From Massilia sp. Root418 (GTDB taxonomy: Bacteria; Pseudomonadota; Gammaproteobacteria; Burkholderiales; Burkholderiaceae_D), in assembly GCF_001425265.1 (NCBI RefSeq), contig NZ_LMEC01000001.1, forward strand, positions 516,036-580,035: DNA of 64,000 nucleotides, written 5' to 3'. Positions 9,246 to 18,890 of this stretch are shown piece after piece. Every line of letters starts with the position of its first letter. Positions within the stretch are counted from its first letter, which is position 1. The notes under the pieces are model-generated. The model searched no databases and was not told where the DNA came from. It saw only the letters and a list, made by a program, of their open reading frames with translations. Both the position numbers and the translations under genes were made by a program.

Positions 9246-10503
9246 ACTACACCGCTACTGCATGGCCATGGCCTGCCTGCTGGCCAATCCGGGCACTGCG
9301 GCCGCCGAGCCTGTTCTGGAGCTCAACACCCAGACGCGCCTGCGCTACGATTCCCACAACAACGCCCAGCTCACGCCCGGCAACGATTACCGGCAAGGCC
9401 TGTTCCGCGGCGTCCTCGGTGCGAATCTGCAGTTCAGCCCAGGTTTCGGCGCCTACGCTGAAGTGGGCACCGGGCAGGTCGCCGGGCGGCGCACCACGGC
9501 GTCCGCCAATTTTCAGAACGCCGCCTCGCTGCAGCAACTCTACGTCAAGGGCTGCGGGAATATTGGCGGCGCCACGTTCGGCGTGCAGGCCGGCAGGCAG
9601 GAATTTGCCGACGGCCCCCGTCAGTTGCTCAGCCCCGGCGACGGGCCGAACCTGCACCGCAGCTGGAATGGCGTGCGCATGTCACTCAAGGGCGAACGCT
9701 GGCGCATCGGAGCTTACGGGCTGCGGGCGACCAAGCTGGCGCGCGGCGCTCTCGATGAAGAGGTCAACCACGGTGAGCGGCTGCGTGGCCTGAACGTCAG
9801 CCTCACGACAGCTGCCGAAAAGGCGGACGGTGCGCTGGATGCGTTCTGGATCCACAGCCGCAACCCGGCGCTCCGCTCCGGGCGAGGCAGCGGCGTGGAC
9901 GAACGGGATACCGCCGGCTTGCGCCGGTCCGGCAAGCGCGGCCGGTTGCGATACGACTGGACCGTCGCGCACCAGGGCGGACATTATCAGAACCGGGAAG
10001 TGAGCGCCTGGGCCCTGTTTGCCGTCCAAAGCCTGGAGCTGTCCGGAAGCGGCTGGAAACCGCGCATGACCGCCCGCATTGACGTGGCCAGCGGCGGCGG
10101 CACCTACCAGAGCGGCACGCTGCGTGCCTTCAACCAGCTCTATGCCAGCTCAGCCTATCTGGGCGAAGGCCAGTTCCTCGGTTTGAGCAACCTGCTGATG
10201 GTGTCGCCCGGCCTATCGCTCGCGCCGGCGCGGGACGTCGCACTCTCGGCGGAATTGGGCCTGGCGCGCCGGCTCAAGGAGAACGAGGCGGCCTATGCCG
10301 GGGGCATGCGCGCCTATGCCGGCACGCAGAACGTGCCGGGCCGCGCGATCGGCAGCCTGTTCCGGCTGTCCGGGACGTGGACGGCCAGCGAACATCTGAC
10401 GGTGAACCTGAACGTGGAACGGCTGGCCGCAGGCGATGTGCTCAAGCGTGCGAAGCTGCCGTCGGGCAGCTACGTCTACATCGGGGCGACTATGCGCTAC
10501 TGA
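9235..10503 (+). CDS. outer-membrane beta-barrel, alginate-export-like porin
   Basis: 422 residues from GTG at 9235, supported by GGAGGAG at 9221-9227. A signal peptide ends near residue 23 (GTAAAEP). Alternating beta-strand pattern throughout, and a C-terminal aromatic residue (YIGATMRY) that serves as an outer-membrane targeting signal. The region TQTRLRYDSHNNAQL, then RNPALRSG and SLFRLSGTWTASEHLTVN, fits the alginate_exp domain, used by AlgE-like pores and by many uncharacterised barrels. Overlap with the exporter gene suggests translational coupling and a joint export route. A role in alginate itself is not supported by any neighbour. Confidence 0.75.
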   Translation: MPIELHRYCMAMACLLANPGTAAAEPVLELNTQTRLRYDSHNNAQLTPGNDYRQGLFRGVLGANLQFSPGFGAYAEVGTGQVAGRRTTASANFQNAASLQQLYVKGCGNIGGATFGVQAGRQEFADGPRQLLSPGDGPNLHRSWNGVRMSLKGERWRIGAYGLRATKLARGALDEEVNHGERLRGLNVSLTTAAEKADGALDAFWIHSRNPALRSGRGSGVDERDTAGLRRSGKRGRLRYDWTVAHQGGHYQNREVSAWALFAVQSLELSGSGWKPRMTARIDVASGGGTYQSGTLRAFNQLYASSAYLGEGQFLGLSNLLMVSPGLSLAPARDVALSAELGLARRLKENEAAYAGGMRAYAGTQNVPGRAIGSLFRLSGTWTASEHLTVNLNVERLAAGDVLKRAKLPSGSYVYIGATMRY

Positions 10504-10521
10504 AGGACCGCTGCGGGGCGA

Positions 10522-10950
10522 TCAGAACGTGTGCGCCATTTCCACATGCGGAATGCCGGCTTCCAGGAACTCCTGGCCCACGACGGCGAAGCCGTGCTTT
10601 TCATAGAACGGCGCCGCATGCGTCTGGGCACCCAGCACCACGGTCTTGTGCCCGCGCAGCTTGGCCTGCGCCATCAGGCCTTGCAGCAGGGCGCCGCCGA
10701 TACCCATGCCGCGCGCCGCCTTGCGCACCGCCATGCGGCCAATATGGCCGTCCGGCAGCAGGCGGCCCGTGCCGACAGGCGTTCCAGCCGCATCGTAGGC
10801 CACCGCGTGCAGGCAGGCCGCATCGTTGTCATCCATTTCCAGCTCGGCGGGAACGTTCTGCTCCACCACGAAGACCTCCATGCGGATGGCCTTCGCGTCC
10901 TGCTGCAGGGTGGTCCAGTCGCCGAAGCGAATCTCGTAAACGCTAGTCAT
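10522..10950 (-). CDS. GNAT N-acetyltransferase, ElaA/YjcF-like
   Basis: 142 residues from ATG at 10950 (MTSVYEIRFGDW). Motifs: VFVVEQNVPAELEMD, GRLLPDGHIGRMAVRKAARGMGIGGALL with the acetyl-CoA loop RGMGIG, and PFYEKHGFAVVGQEF near the end. This is the short single-domain type whose substrates are mostly unknown. An in-frame upstream extension to 11001 lacks family resemblance. Convergent with the barrel gene (18-base gap). Confidence 0.88.
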   Translation of the reverse strand: MTSVYEIRFGDWTTLQQDAKAIRMEVFVVEQNVPAELEMDDNDAACLHAVAYDAAGTPVGTGRLLPDGHIGRMAVRKAARGMGIGGALLQGLMAQAKLRGHKTVVLGAQTHAAPFYEKHGFAVVGQEFLEAGIPHVEMAHTF

Positions 10951-11038
10951 GTTGCGCGAACTCGTAGGAAAAGCGTGATTGTCGCACGCGGCCAAGGACA
11001 CGTGCCATATGCATAATTGCCACAGTTCAAATATTACG

Positions 11039-11066
11039 TTGCATTTTTGAAATCAATCAATACAAT
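11039..11066 (+). promoter_or_regulatory. candidate sigma70 promoter for the lipoprotein gene
   Basis: TTGCAT at 11039-11044, a 16-base spacer and TACAAT at 11061-11066, each one or two bases from consensus, in an AT-rich stretch 35 bases before the GTG start at 11101. A strong GGAGGG at 11091-11096 completes the leader. Confidence 0.55.
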
Positions 11067-11100
11067 GTGCTGACAATTCGACAACAAACTGGAGGGTATT

Positions 11101-12480
11101 GTGACGAGACCGTCGGCAAAAGTGCTTCTGCCTATCATGGCCGTGGCGATGACAGGCTGCAGCACGCTTGAGAGCGACAGCAAATATGACGATTACGCCG
11201 ACAAGCACTCGGCTTATCAGTTGATCGAGCGCGATGCGTTCGAGCCGATCAACCTGCGCGTCCTTATCATGCCGGAAGCCGAGGCGAACAAGACAACGCC
11301 GGCCTCGCCGAAGGAGGAAGGACAGCTGATCGATCAAGCCTTTTACCAGTTCGCGAACCTGCACCGCCACTCTGGCCAGCTCGGCACCTCGCGTCGGAAC
11401 GAGATCCAGGAACGCATCCTTGCCGCATCGGACCAGCGCTGCAATGACTTCAAAAATCTGCTGCGGAAGAAGTTCTCCAAAGTGAACTTCTATTCGGGAT
11501 TGACGGCCACCGGCGCCTCGCTGGCGGCCACTATCGTGGGCAATCTGCATACCTCGCAAATCCTCTCGGGCGTGGCGGGCATGGCGAGCGGCTACCGGGC
11601 GGAGTACAACCAGGCGTTCTTCGCCAATGCCGCCGTGGAGGTCGTGGCCGCCGGCATTGATTCCCGCCGCCGAACGGCGTATGAGCAGATACTGCAGGCG
11701 CGCAAGGATCCGCTCACCGTCTACCCTCTGGAAGCTGCAGTGAAGGACGGCATCCGCTACCACGGCCTGTGTTCGGCAGTCAGCGGCTTGCAGGAAGCCG
11801 GGGAAGCGGTGAAGTACTACAACGAACCCGGCATCGCCGCCGCCACCAGGACGCTGGCGCGCAGCAAGATGATGGACGACATCATGCAGGCGAAACCTGA
11901 AGATGTGCCGGCCAAGATCGAAAAGTGGCAAAGTGCGCTGCCGGTTGAGCGCTACCTTGCGGGCAACCCGCTCAATAACAAGGTCGCGCCTTACGTGCCG
12001 GAGGCGCTCGAGATACTGGATCGCTACGAAGGCAATCTCAGCTACATCAAGACCAGCGCCGCCGACCTTGCGAGCGCGGTCAAGAAAGTGACGCCGGCGT
12101 CAGTCCCTGCGGCCCTGGCCGACAAGGCGAACAAAGTAGCCGGCAGCGTGCAGGCGGCAGTGGCCATCTGCAAGCCGGCCTTCCTTGAAAAATCGAAGAC
12201 CATACTGGACTACAGCGCGCAGCAGAAGAATGCCAAGGGTGACGATGCGGAGCGGTTGGCGCTGCAATTGAAACAGGAAAGCCAGTCGGCCATGATACTG
12301 GCCTCGACCGTCGAATTCCTGGCCTCGAACTACTCCACGCGGGCCAGCCGCGTGGAGACTGCGATTTCCAATCTAGGCTCCCCCGTCAATCCCGCCAAGG
12401 TGCCCGAGCTGAACGCGGCCCTGGCCGACCTGGTGGCCTACGCCCCCACGGTTACCGCGCCGTGCACCCTGGCAAAATGA
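11101..12480 (+). CDS. uncharacterised lipoprotein
   Basis: 459 residues from GTG at 11101, supported by GGAGGG four bases upstream. A lipobox is clear: hydrophobic segment VLLPIMAVAMTGC with the acylated Cys at residue 20, followed by STLESDS, so it is probably an outer-membrane lipoprotein. The rest is soluble and mainly helical, with one glycine/alanine-rich hydrophobic stretch (SLAATIVGNLHTSQILSGVA, residues ~140-160) and long Lys/Ala-rich helices after residue 320. I do not recognise the family. It has its own promoter and stands alone; its stop is one base from the stop of the convergent SDR gene. Confidence 0.8.
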   Translation: MTRPSAKVLLPIMAVAMTGCSTLESDSKYDDYADKHSAYQLIERDAFEPINLRVLIMPEAEANKTTPASPKEEGQLIDQAFYQFANLHRHSGQLGTSRRNEIQERILAASDQRCNDFKNLLRKKFSKVNFYSGLTATGASLAATIVGNLHTSQILSGVAGMASGYRAEYNQAFFANAAVEVVAAGIDSRRRTAYEQILQARKDPLTVYPLEAAVKDGIRYHGLCSAVSGLQEAGEAVKYYNEPGIAAATRTLARSKMMDDIMQAKPEDVPAKIEKWQSALPVERYLAGNPLNNKVAPYVPEALEILDRYEGNLSYIKTSAADLASAVKKVTPASVPAALADKANKVAGSVQAAVAICKPAFLEKSKTILDYSAQQKNAKGDDAERLALQLKQESQSAMILASTVEFLASNYSTRASRVETAISNLGSPVNPAKVPELNAALADLVAYAPTVTAPCTLAK

Positions 12481-12481
12481 C

Positions 12482-13393
12482 TCAGGCCGCGCCGCCCTGG
12501 ACCATGTCCTTCAGCATCTGGCGGATGTGCGGGGTGGCGTCGTTGGGGTCGGTCGGGTTGCGGCCGGTGGTCATGTCTTCCATGCGCGTCTTCAGGCCGC
12601 CCAGCGCCTGCGGATGCGTGTAGATGTAGAACTGGCCGTCCTCGATCGCCTTGAAGGTGATGTTGGCCACGTCCTCGGCCGTCACCTTGCCGGACGTGAC
12701 CGCCTTGTCCGTCATGGCCTGCGAGGCCAGCTGGCTGCGGGTGGGCTTGGCGTCCATCTTCACGTCGTCCGGACGGTTGCGGTGCGACTGATTGATGCCG
12801 GTCGGGACGAAGAACGGGCACAGCACCGAGGCGCCGATGGGCGCGTCCACCAGGTTCAGGTCGTGGTACAGCGTTTCCGACAGCGACACCACCGCGTGCT
12901 TGGACACGTTGTAGACGCCCATCGCGGTCGGGTTCACCACGCCGGCCATCGACGAGGTGTTGACGATGTGGCCTTCGTAGCCTGCTTCCTGCTTCGCGCA
13001 TTCGAGCATCAGCTTGGTGAAGATGCGCACGCCGTGGATCACGCCCCACACGTTCACGCCCAGCACCCACTCCCAGTCGGCCACCGTGTTTTCCCAGATC
13101 AGGCCACCGGAGCCCACGCCGGCGTTGTTGAACACCAGGTGCACGGCGCCGAATTCCTTCATGGTGGCGTCGGCCAGCGCCTGCACCTGCTCGCCCTTGC
13201 GCACATCGCAGATCATGCCAATCACCTGCGCGCCCTGCCCCTTCAGTTCGGCCACGGTCTTGTCCAGCGTGTCCTGCTGCACGTCGGCCAGTACCAGTTT
13301 CATGCCCAGCTTGTGCGCCTTGATGGCGAATTCACGGCCCAGGCCCGCTGCACCGCCGGTAATGACGGCCACTTTGTCTTGGAAATTTTTCAT
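12482..13393 (-). CDS. SDR-family NAD(P)-dependent oxidoreductase
   Basis: 303 residues. Classical short-chain dehydrogenase: dinucleotide motif TGGAAGLG at residues 12-19, NNAG at about 90, catalytic Ser in VNTSSMAG and YxxxK as YNVSK. The C-terminal ~60 residues are longer than in FabG-type enzymes, as in SDRs acting on lipids or steroids. Last gene of the minus-strand operon 18655-12482, four bases after the MDR gene. A hydroxyacyl or alcohol substrate is likely from context; the exact one cannot be told. Confidence 0.92.
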   Translation of the reverse strand: MKNFQDKVAVITGGAAGLGREFAIKAHKLGMKLVLADVQQDTLDKTVAELKGQGAQVIGMICDVRKGEQVQALADATMKEFGAVHLVFNNAGVGSGGLIWENTVADWEWVLGVNVWGVIHGVRIFTKLMLECAKQEAGYEGHIVNTSSMAGVVNPTAMGVYNVSKHAVVSLSETLYHDLNLVDAPIGASVLCPFFVPTGINQSHRNRPDDVKMDAKPTRSQLASQAMTDKAVTSGKVTAEDVANITFKAIEDGQFYIYTHPQALGGLKTRMEDMTTGRNPTDPNDATPHIRQMLKDMVQGGAA

Positions 13394-13397
13394 TGGA

Positions 13398-14393
13398 TTA
13401 GATGAGTTTCACCAGTTGTTTGCCGAAGTTTTTGCCTTTGAGGAGGCCCATGAACGCTTCCGGAGCGGCGGCCAGGCCATCCACGACCGATTCGCGGTAT
13501 TTGAGCTTGCCGGTGGCGACCAGCCCGCCCAGTTCGCCCAGGCCCTGCGGCCACAATTCGATATGCTCGGAGACGATGAAGCCGCGCACCGTGAGGCGGT
13601 TGGTCAGCAGCACGCGCGCGTTGCGGATCGGGACGTCCTCGCCGTTGTAGCCGGCGATCATGCCGCACAGGGCCACGCGGGCGAAGGCATTGGTGCGCGC
13701 CAGCGCGGCGTCGAACACGGCGCCGCCCACGTTTTCAAAGATGGCGTCCACGCCGTCCGGCGTAGCGGCTGCCAGGTCGCCTTCCAGATTGCCGGCCTTG
13801 TAGTCGATGCAGGCGTCGAAGCCCAGTTCATTGACCACGTAGTCGCACTTGTCCTTGCCGCCGGCGATGCCGACCGCGCGGCAGCCGCGCAGCTTGGCCA
13901 GCTGGCCCACCACGCTGCCCACCGCGCCGCTGGCTGCGGACACCACCACCGTCTCGCCGGCCTTGGGCTGCATGATCTGGTTAAAGCCGAACCACGCCGT
14001 CATGCCCGGCATGCCTACCGGGCCGAGGTAGGCCGACAGCGGAATATGCGTGGTGTCCAGCTTGCGCAGCAGCGCGCCGTCCGACACGCCGATCTCGGAC
14101 CAGCCGAACATGCCCGCCACGAAATCGCCCGCTGCGAACTTGGGATGCTTCGATTCGACCACCTGGCCCACCGTGCCGCCTATCATGGTGGCGTCCAGCG
14201 GCTGCGGCTCGGCGTAGCTCTTGGCGTCGCTCATGCGTCCCCGCATGTAGGGGTCGAGCGACAGGTAATGGTTGCGGACCAGGATCTGGCCGTCGGCGAT
14301 GGCCGGGATCTCGGCCGTCTCCAGGCGGAAGTTGGCGGCTTCGACTTCGCCGCTCGGGCGCGAAGCCAGCACGATGCGCTGATAGGTACTCAT
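13398..14393 (-). CDS. NADP-dependent oxidoreductase, MDR (CurA/alkenal reductase) family
   Basis: 331 residues from ATG at 14393. The order RNHYLSLDPYMRGRM, then GWSEIGVSDG, ends in a Rossmann domain with AASGAVGSVVGQLAKLRGC; this is the zinc-free MDR subfamily that reduces double bonds of enones and alkenals with NADPH. YESVVDGLAAAPEAFMGLLKGKNFGK near the end is typical. It lies between two SDR genes in the beta-oxidation-like operon, 10 bases after the upstream SDR. It may reduce or detoxify unsaturated carbonyls produced during lipid breakdown; that is inference. Confidence 0.92.
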   Translation of the reverse strand: MSTYQRIVLASRPSGEVEAANFRLETAEIPAIADGQILVRNHYLSLDPYMRGRMSDAKSYAEPQPLDATMIGGTVGQVVESKHPKFAAGDFVAGMFGWSEIGVSDGALLRKLDTTHIPLSAYLGPVGMPGMTAWFGFNQIMQPKAGETVVVSAASGAVGSVVGQLAKLRGCRAVGIAGGKDKCDYVVNELGFDACIDYKAGNLEGDLAAATPDGVDAIFENVGGAVFDAALARTNAFARVALCGMIAGYNGEDVPIRNARVLLTNRLTVRGFIVSEHIELWPQGLGELGGLVATGKLKYRESVVDGLAAAPEAFMGLLKGKNFGKQLVKLI

Positions 14394-14403
14394 CCGCTTC
14401 TCC

Positions 14404-15186
14404 TTACAGCGCCGACACGCCGCCGTCCACCGGCAGGGTCTGGCCGGTGATGTGCTTGCCCGCGTCGGACGCCAGCAGCACAACGGGGCCTTTGAGGTCC
14501 TCGTCGTCGCCCAGGCGGCGCAGCGGCGCTTCGGCGGCCATCTGCTCTTCGCCCAGCGCGGCCAGCAGGCCCGCCGTCATCTTGGACGGGAAGAAGCCCG
14601 GCGCAATCGCGTTCACCGTGATGCCGTGCACGCCCCATTCCGCCGCCAGCGTGCGCGTGAAGTTGATCACGGCCGCCTTGGAGGTGTTGTAGGCGATGGT
14701 CTGCATGCCCGGGGGATTACCGGCCAGGCCCGCGATGGAGGCGATGTTGATGATGCGGCCGTATTTGCGCGGGATCATCGAGCGCTTGCCCACCGCCTGC
14801 GATACCAGGAAGATGCTGCGGATGTTCAGGTTCATCACCTTGTCCCACGCTTCCAGCGGGTAGTCCTCGGCCGGCGCGCCCCAGGTGGCGCCCGCGTTAT
14901 TCACCAGGATGTCGATATGGCCGCCCAGCTTTTCCATGGCAGCGTCCACCAGCGGGCCGACGGCCGCCTCCTTGCCCAGGTCCGCCGCGATGGCGTAGGC
15001 GGTGACACCGTGGCTGGCCAGGATGGCGACCGCGTCGTCCAGGTCGGCCTGCTTGCGCGAGGACAGCACCACCTTGGCGCCCTGCTCGCCCAGCGCCAGC
15101 GCCATTTGCAGGCCCAGGCCGCGCGAGCCGCCCGTTACCAGTGCGGTTTTGCCTTGCAGGCTGAATAGTTCTTGGGTAGTACGCAT
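14404..15186 (-). CDS. SDR-family oxidoreductase
   Basis: 260 residues from ATG at 15186, with GGAGA eight bases upstream; an in-frame GTG at 15201 would put that site inside the gene. Motifs: TGGSRGLG, NNAGAT, SIAG and YNTSK. It has the size and C-terminus (HITGQTLPVDGGVSAL) of the FabG/gluconate-dehydrogenase-like group, probably a tetramer. The second SDR in this operon suggests two different hydroxy/oxo conversions. Sequence does not give the substrate. Confidence 0.92.
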   Translation of the reverse strand: MRTTQELFSLQGKTALVTGGSRGLGLQMALALGEQGAKVVLSSRKQADLDDAVAILASHGVTAYAIAADLGKEAAVGPLVDAAMEKLGGHIDILVNNAGATWGAPAEDYPLEAWDKVMNLNIRSIFLVSQAVGKRSMIPRKYGRIINIASIAGLAGNPPGMQTIAYNTSKAAVINFTRTLAAEWGVHGITVNAIAPGFFPSKMTAGLLAALGEEQMAAEAPLRRLGDDEDLKGPVVLLASDAGKHITGQTLPVDGGVSAL

Positions 15187-15209
15187 ATCGTTGGTCTCCA
15201 CTAATTAGC

Positions 15210-15512
15210 TTAGATTTCGTAGTCCATGCATTGGCGGGCGTCGCGCACCGCGCCAAAGAATGGTTTGAGGGCCTGGTGCTGAGGATGTTCCAGGTAGCCG
15301 TCTAGCGCGGCCTTGTCGGTAAATTCGGAATACAGGATTACGTCGTAGGTCGCTTCCAGGCCGGGCTGGGCGACTACCGCCTCCAGCTTCAGCATGCCGG
15401 GGACGATGCCCTGGCATGCGTCCAGCAGTTCTTTCATCTTCTGCGCGTTCGCGGCGCGGTCGGCGCCTTCGGCGTGGTCCTTGAGTTTCCACATGACGAT
15501 GTGCTTGATCAT
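15210..15512 (-). CDS. Dabb (stress-responsive A/B barrel) family protein
   Basis: 100 residues from ATG at 15512 with GGGAG upstream. MIKHIVMWKLKDHAEG is the typical first strand of the Dabb ferredoxin-like fold, and DVILYSEFTDKAALDGYLEHPQH the typical last part. Members form dimeric barrels; some bind small aromatic or lipid-like compounds, most are uncharacterised. It lies in the fatty-acid operon, 13 bases downstream of the acyl-CoA dehydrogenase. Confidence 0.88.
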   Translation of the reverse strand: MIKHIVMWKLKDHAEGADRAANAQKMKELLDACQGIVPGMLKLEAVVAQPGLEATYDVILYSEFTDKAALDGYLEHPQHQALKPFFGAVRDARQCMDYEI

Positions 15513-15525
15513 TGCAGCTCCCTGG

Positions 15526-17415
15526 TTAAAACCACGCATCCTGCATGTCCAGCGTGGTTGTGTCTATACTTTCCAGCAAATCGAGCTGCTGCTGCACCTT
15601 GGGCAGCTCCCAGCGGAAGAAATAGCGGCAGGCTTGCAGCTTGCCGTGGTAGAAGTTGGCGTCGTCGCCGGGTATGGCGTCCTGGCCTTCCGCCAGGCTG
15701 CGCGCGGCCACGATGGCCTGCTCCAGCCACATCCATGCCACCACGATGTGGCCCACGGCTTCCAGGTAGGTGCTGGCGTTGGCCAGGGTCTTGTTCATGT
15801 CGCCGGCCGCGTACAGCGCTTGCGTCACGTGGCTGGTGCGGCGCAGCGCCGCGGCCAGTGCGTCGGCCTGCACCTTCAGTTCGGCCGACAGCGCGTGCTG
15901 CGGATTGGCCGACGCGGCGCGCTCCACCGTCTTGCGCACTTCGCCCGCAAAGGCCTTGAACAGCGCGCCGTCCTGCATGGACACCTTGCGGCCCAGCAGG
16001 TCCAGCCCGTGGATGCCGTGCGTGCCTTCGTGGATGGCGTTCAGGCGGTTGTCGCGGTAGAACTGCTCCACATTGTATTCGCGGGTGTAGCCATAGCCGC
16101 CGTGCACCTGGATCGCCAGGCTGTTGGCCTCAACGCACCATTGCGACGGCCAGGATTTGGTGATAGGCGTGAGGAAGTCCAGCAGCCGGCCGGCGTGCTC
16201 GCGCGCTTCGTCCGTGGCGGCCGTGTGCTGCTCGTCCACCAGGCGGGAGCTGTACAGCACCAGCGCCAGCGCGCCTTCGCTGTAAGCCTTCTGCGCCAGC
16301 AGCATGCGGCGCACGTCGGTGTGCGCGATGATGGGCAGCTGCGGCAGCGCCGGGTCCTTGGCGGCCGGATGGCGGCCTTGCGGGCGGTTGCGCGCATAGT
16401 CCAGCGAGTGCAGGTAGCCGGTGTAGCCCAGCACCGCAGCGCCCGCGCCCACGCCGATGCGTGCCTCGTTCATCATGTGGAACATATTGGCCAGGCCCTG
16501 GTGCGGCTTGCCGACCAGGTAGCCGATGGCGCCGCCCTTGCCCTGCGGTTTGAACTTGCCTTCGCCGAAGTTGAGCAGGCAGTTGCTGGTGCCGCGGTTG
16601 CCCATCTTGTGGTTCAGGCCCGCCAGCACCACGTCGTTGCGCTCGCCCGGGGTGCCGTCGTCATTGACCAGGAACTTGGGTACGATGAACAGCGAAATGC
16701 CTTTTACGCCGGGGATCAGCTTGCCGTCCGGGCCGGGGATCTTGGCCAGCACCAGGTGCACGATATTGCCGGCCAAATCGTGCTCGCCGGCCGAGATCCA
16801 CATCTTGTTGCCGGTCAGGCGGTATTGGCGCTCGCCTTCCAGGCCCTCGCCTGGATCAGGTTCGGCGCGGGTGGTGATGTCGGACAGGCTGGAACCGGCC
16901 TGCGGCTCGGACAGGCACATGGTGCCGAAATAGCGCCCCTCGAACATCGGCTGCACGAAACGGCGCACCTGCTCGGGCGTGCCGGTCTTGAGCAGGGTGT
17001 TGGCGTTGCCGATGGTGAGGAACAGGTAGGATGTGGTGGACACGTTGGCCGCCGTGAAATAAGCCGCCAGCACCTTCTCCACCGTGACCGGCAGCTGCAT
17101 GCCGCCCAGTTCATAGTCCTGGCTGGCCGCCATCAGGCCGGCGCCGACGTAGGCGTCCAGCGCGGCCTTCACCTCGGGGATGATCTTCACTTCCAGGCAG
17201 TGCTGGCCCGGCACGGCGTGCGGCTCTTCCTGGTCGCTCTTCTTGTTATGGGGCGCGAACAGGTCGGTGGCGATCTGCTCGGCGGTGTCGATGGCGGCGT
17301 TGAAGGTCTCGCGGCTGTGGTCCTGGAAGCGCGGGCGCTGGTTCAGCGCTTCCACGTCCAGCCACTCGTACAATAGGAAATCGATGTCGCGCCGCGACAG
17401 GAGCTTGGATTGCAT
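15526..17415 (-). CDS. acyl-CoA dehydrogenase, long form with C-terminal extension
   Basis: 629 residues, the size of the FadE-like/DmdC-type acyl-CoA dehydrogenases with an extra C-terminal helical domain, which oxidise acyl-CoA to enoyl-CoA using FAD. FAD/substrate stretches: MCLSEPQAGSSLSDI at about 165-180 and KMWISAGEHDL. The catalytic Glu lies in NAIHEGTHGIHGLDLLGRK (family IYEGTNGIQ) at about 440. HGGYGYTREYNVEQFYRD precedes it. It sits directly after thiolase in the operon. Chain-length preference is unknown. Confidence 0.93.
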   Translation of the reverse strand: MQSKLLSRRDIDFLLYEWLDVEALNQRPRFQDHSRETFNAAIDTAEQIATDLFAPHNKKSDQEEPHAVPGQHCLEVKIIPEVKAALDAYVGAGLMAASQDYELGGMQLPVTVEKVLAAYFTAANVSTTSYLFLTIGNANTLLKTGTPEQVRRFVQPMFEGRYFGTMCLSEPQAGSSLSDITTRAEPDPGEGLEGERQYRLTGNKMWISAGEHDLAGNIVHLVLAKIPGPDGKLIPGVKGISLFIVPKFLVNDDGTPGERNDVVLAGLNHKMGNRGTSNCLLNFGEGKFKPQGKGGAIGYLVGKPHQGLANMFHMMNEARIGVGAGAAVLGYTGYLHSLDYARNRPQGRHPAAKDPALPQLPIIAHTDVRRMLLAQKAYSEGALALVLYSSRLVDEQHTAATDEAREHAGRLLDFLTPITKSWPSQWCVEANSLAIQVHGGYGYTREYNVEQFYRDNRLNAIHEGTHGIHGLDLLGRKVSMQDGALFKAFAGEVRKTVERAASANPQHALSAELKVQADALAAALRRTSHVTQALYAAGDMNKTLANASTYLEAVGHIVVAWMWLEQAIVAARSLAEGQDAIPGDDANFYHGKLQACRYFFRWELPKVQQQLDLLESIDTTTLDMQDAWF

Positions 17416-17441
17416 AATAGTCTCCGGGATATTGTTGTGAA

Positions 17442-17465
17442 ACGGGCGCTTCTGCGAGCGCCCGT
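17442..17465 (-). other. intercistronic hairpin between thiolase and acyl-CoA dehydrogenase
   Basis: Perfect 9-bp stem (ACGGGCGCT / AGCGCCCGT) with a 6-base loop in the 61-base gap between the thiolase stop and the dehydrogenase start. On the transcribed strand it is followed only by TTTC, so it is a weak terminator at best. It could protect the upstream transcript end or lower downstream expression. Confidence 0.5.
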
Positions 17466-17476
17466 GGTGACTGCTT

Positions 17477-18655
<1,179 letters not shown>

Positions 18656-18717
18656 TTTCTGTCTCCAGGTTGGAAGTGTTGTAGTCGGTGGGGTAATCGA
18701 TGGATCGAGAATAGCAT

Positions 18718-18741
18718 ATTTTAGTACGGTCGTTCGCAAAT
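18718..18741. promoter_or_regulatory. imperfect 24-bp dyad, TetR-operator-like, upstream of thiolase
   Basis: The core GTACG-GT-CGTTC (18724-18735) is extended by ATTTTA on the left and GCAAAT on the right; 8 of 11 arm positions are complementary. It lies about 63 bases upstream of the thiolase ATG. Short ACG..CGT dyads of this kind are the usual sites of TetR-type regulators of fatty-acid degradation. The assignment to such a regulator is inference. Confidence 0.45.
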
Positions 18742-18772
18742 TTATTGAAACAACATGGAGCGAATGCTCCCT

Positions 18773-18816
18773 GTAAGTTCCGCGTAAGTTTGGAGCAAGC
18801 CTGACGTAAGGTTTCA
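18773..18816. repeat. four helically phased 11-bp direct repeats (GTAAG) upstream of the MHS transporter
   Basis: GTAAG, GTAAG, GCAAG, GTAAG begin at 18773, 18784, 18795 and 18806, exactly 11 bases apart. The first two units share GTAAGTT. An 11-bp period places all four on one face of the helix, as in sites for OmpR/CpxR/PhoB-type response regulators. The array lies 75-118 bases upstream of the transporter ATG, and the putative promoter behind it lacks a good -35 box, which suggests activation. A small hairpin (GGAGC-GAAT-GCTCC, 18757-18770) precedes it. Confidence 0.55.
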
Positions 18817-18890
18817 CGTCCATAGTGCATTCAGGCTAATAAAGTAACAACTCGTTAGCTTTTGGAATTAATAATTATATGGAGACAATC

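Noticed and set aside
7736..9793. 685-codon plus-strand frame overlapping the exporter and barrel genes
   Set aside because: It runs in a different frame across two well-supported genes and is Arg/Pro/Gly-rich without motifs; it is a GC-rich shadow.
9235..10503. Alginate export locus
   Set aside because: No alginate biosynthesis genes nearby; only the barrel domain type matches.
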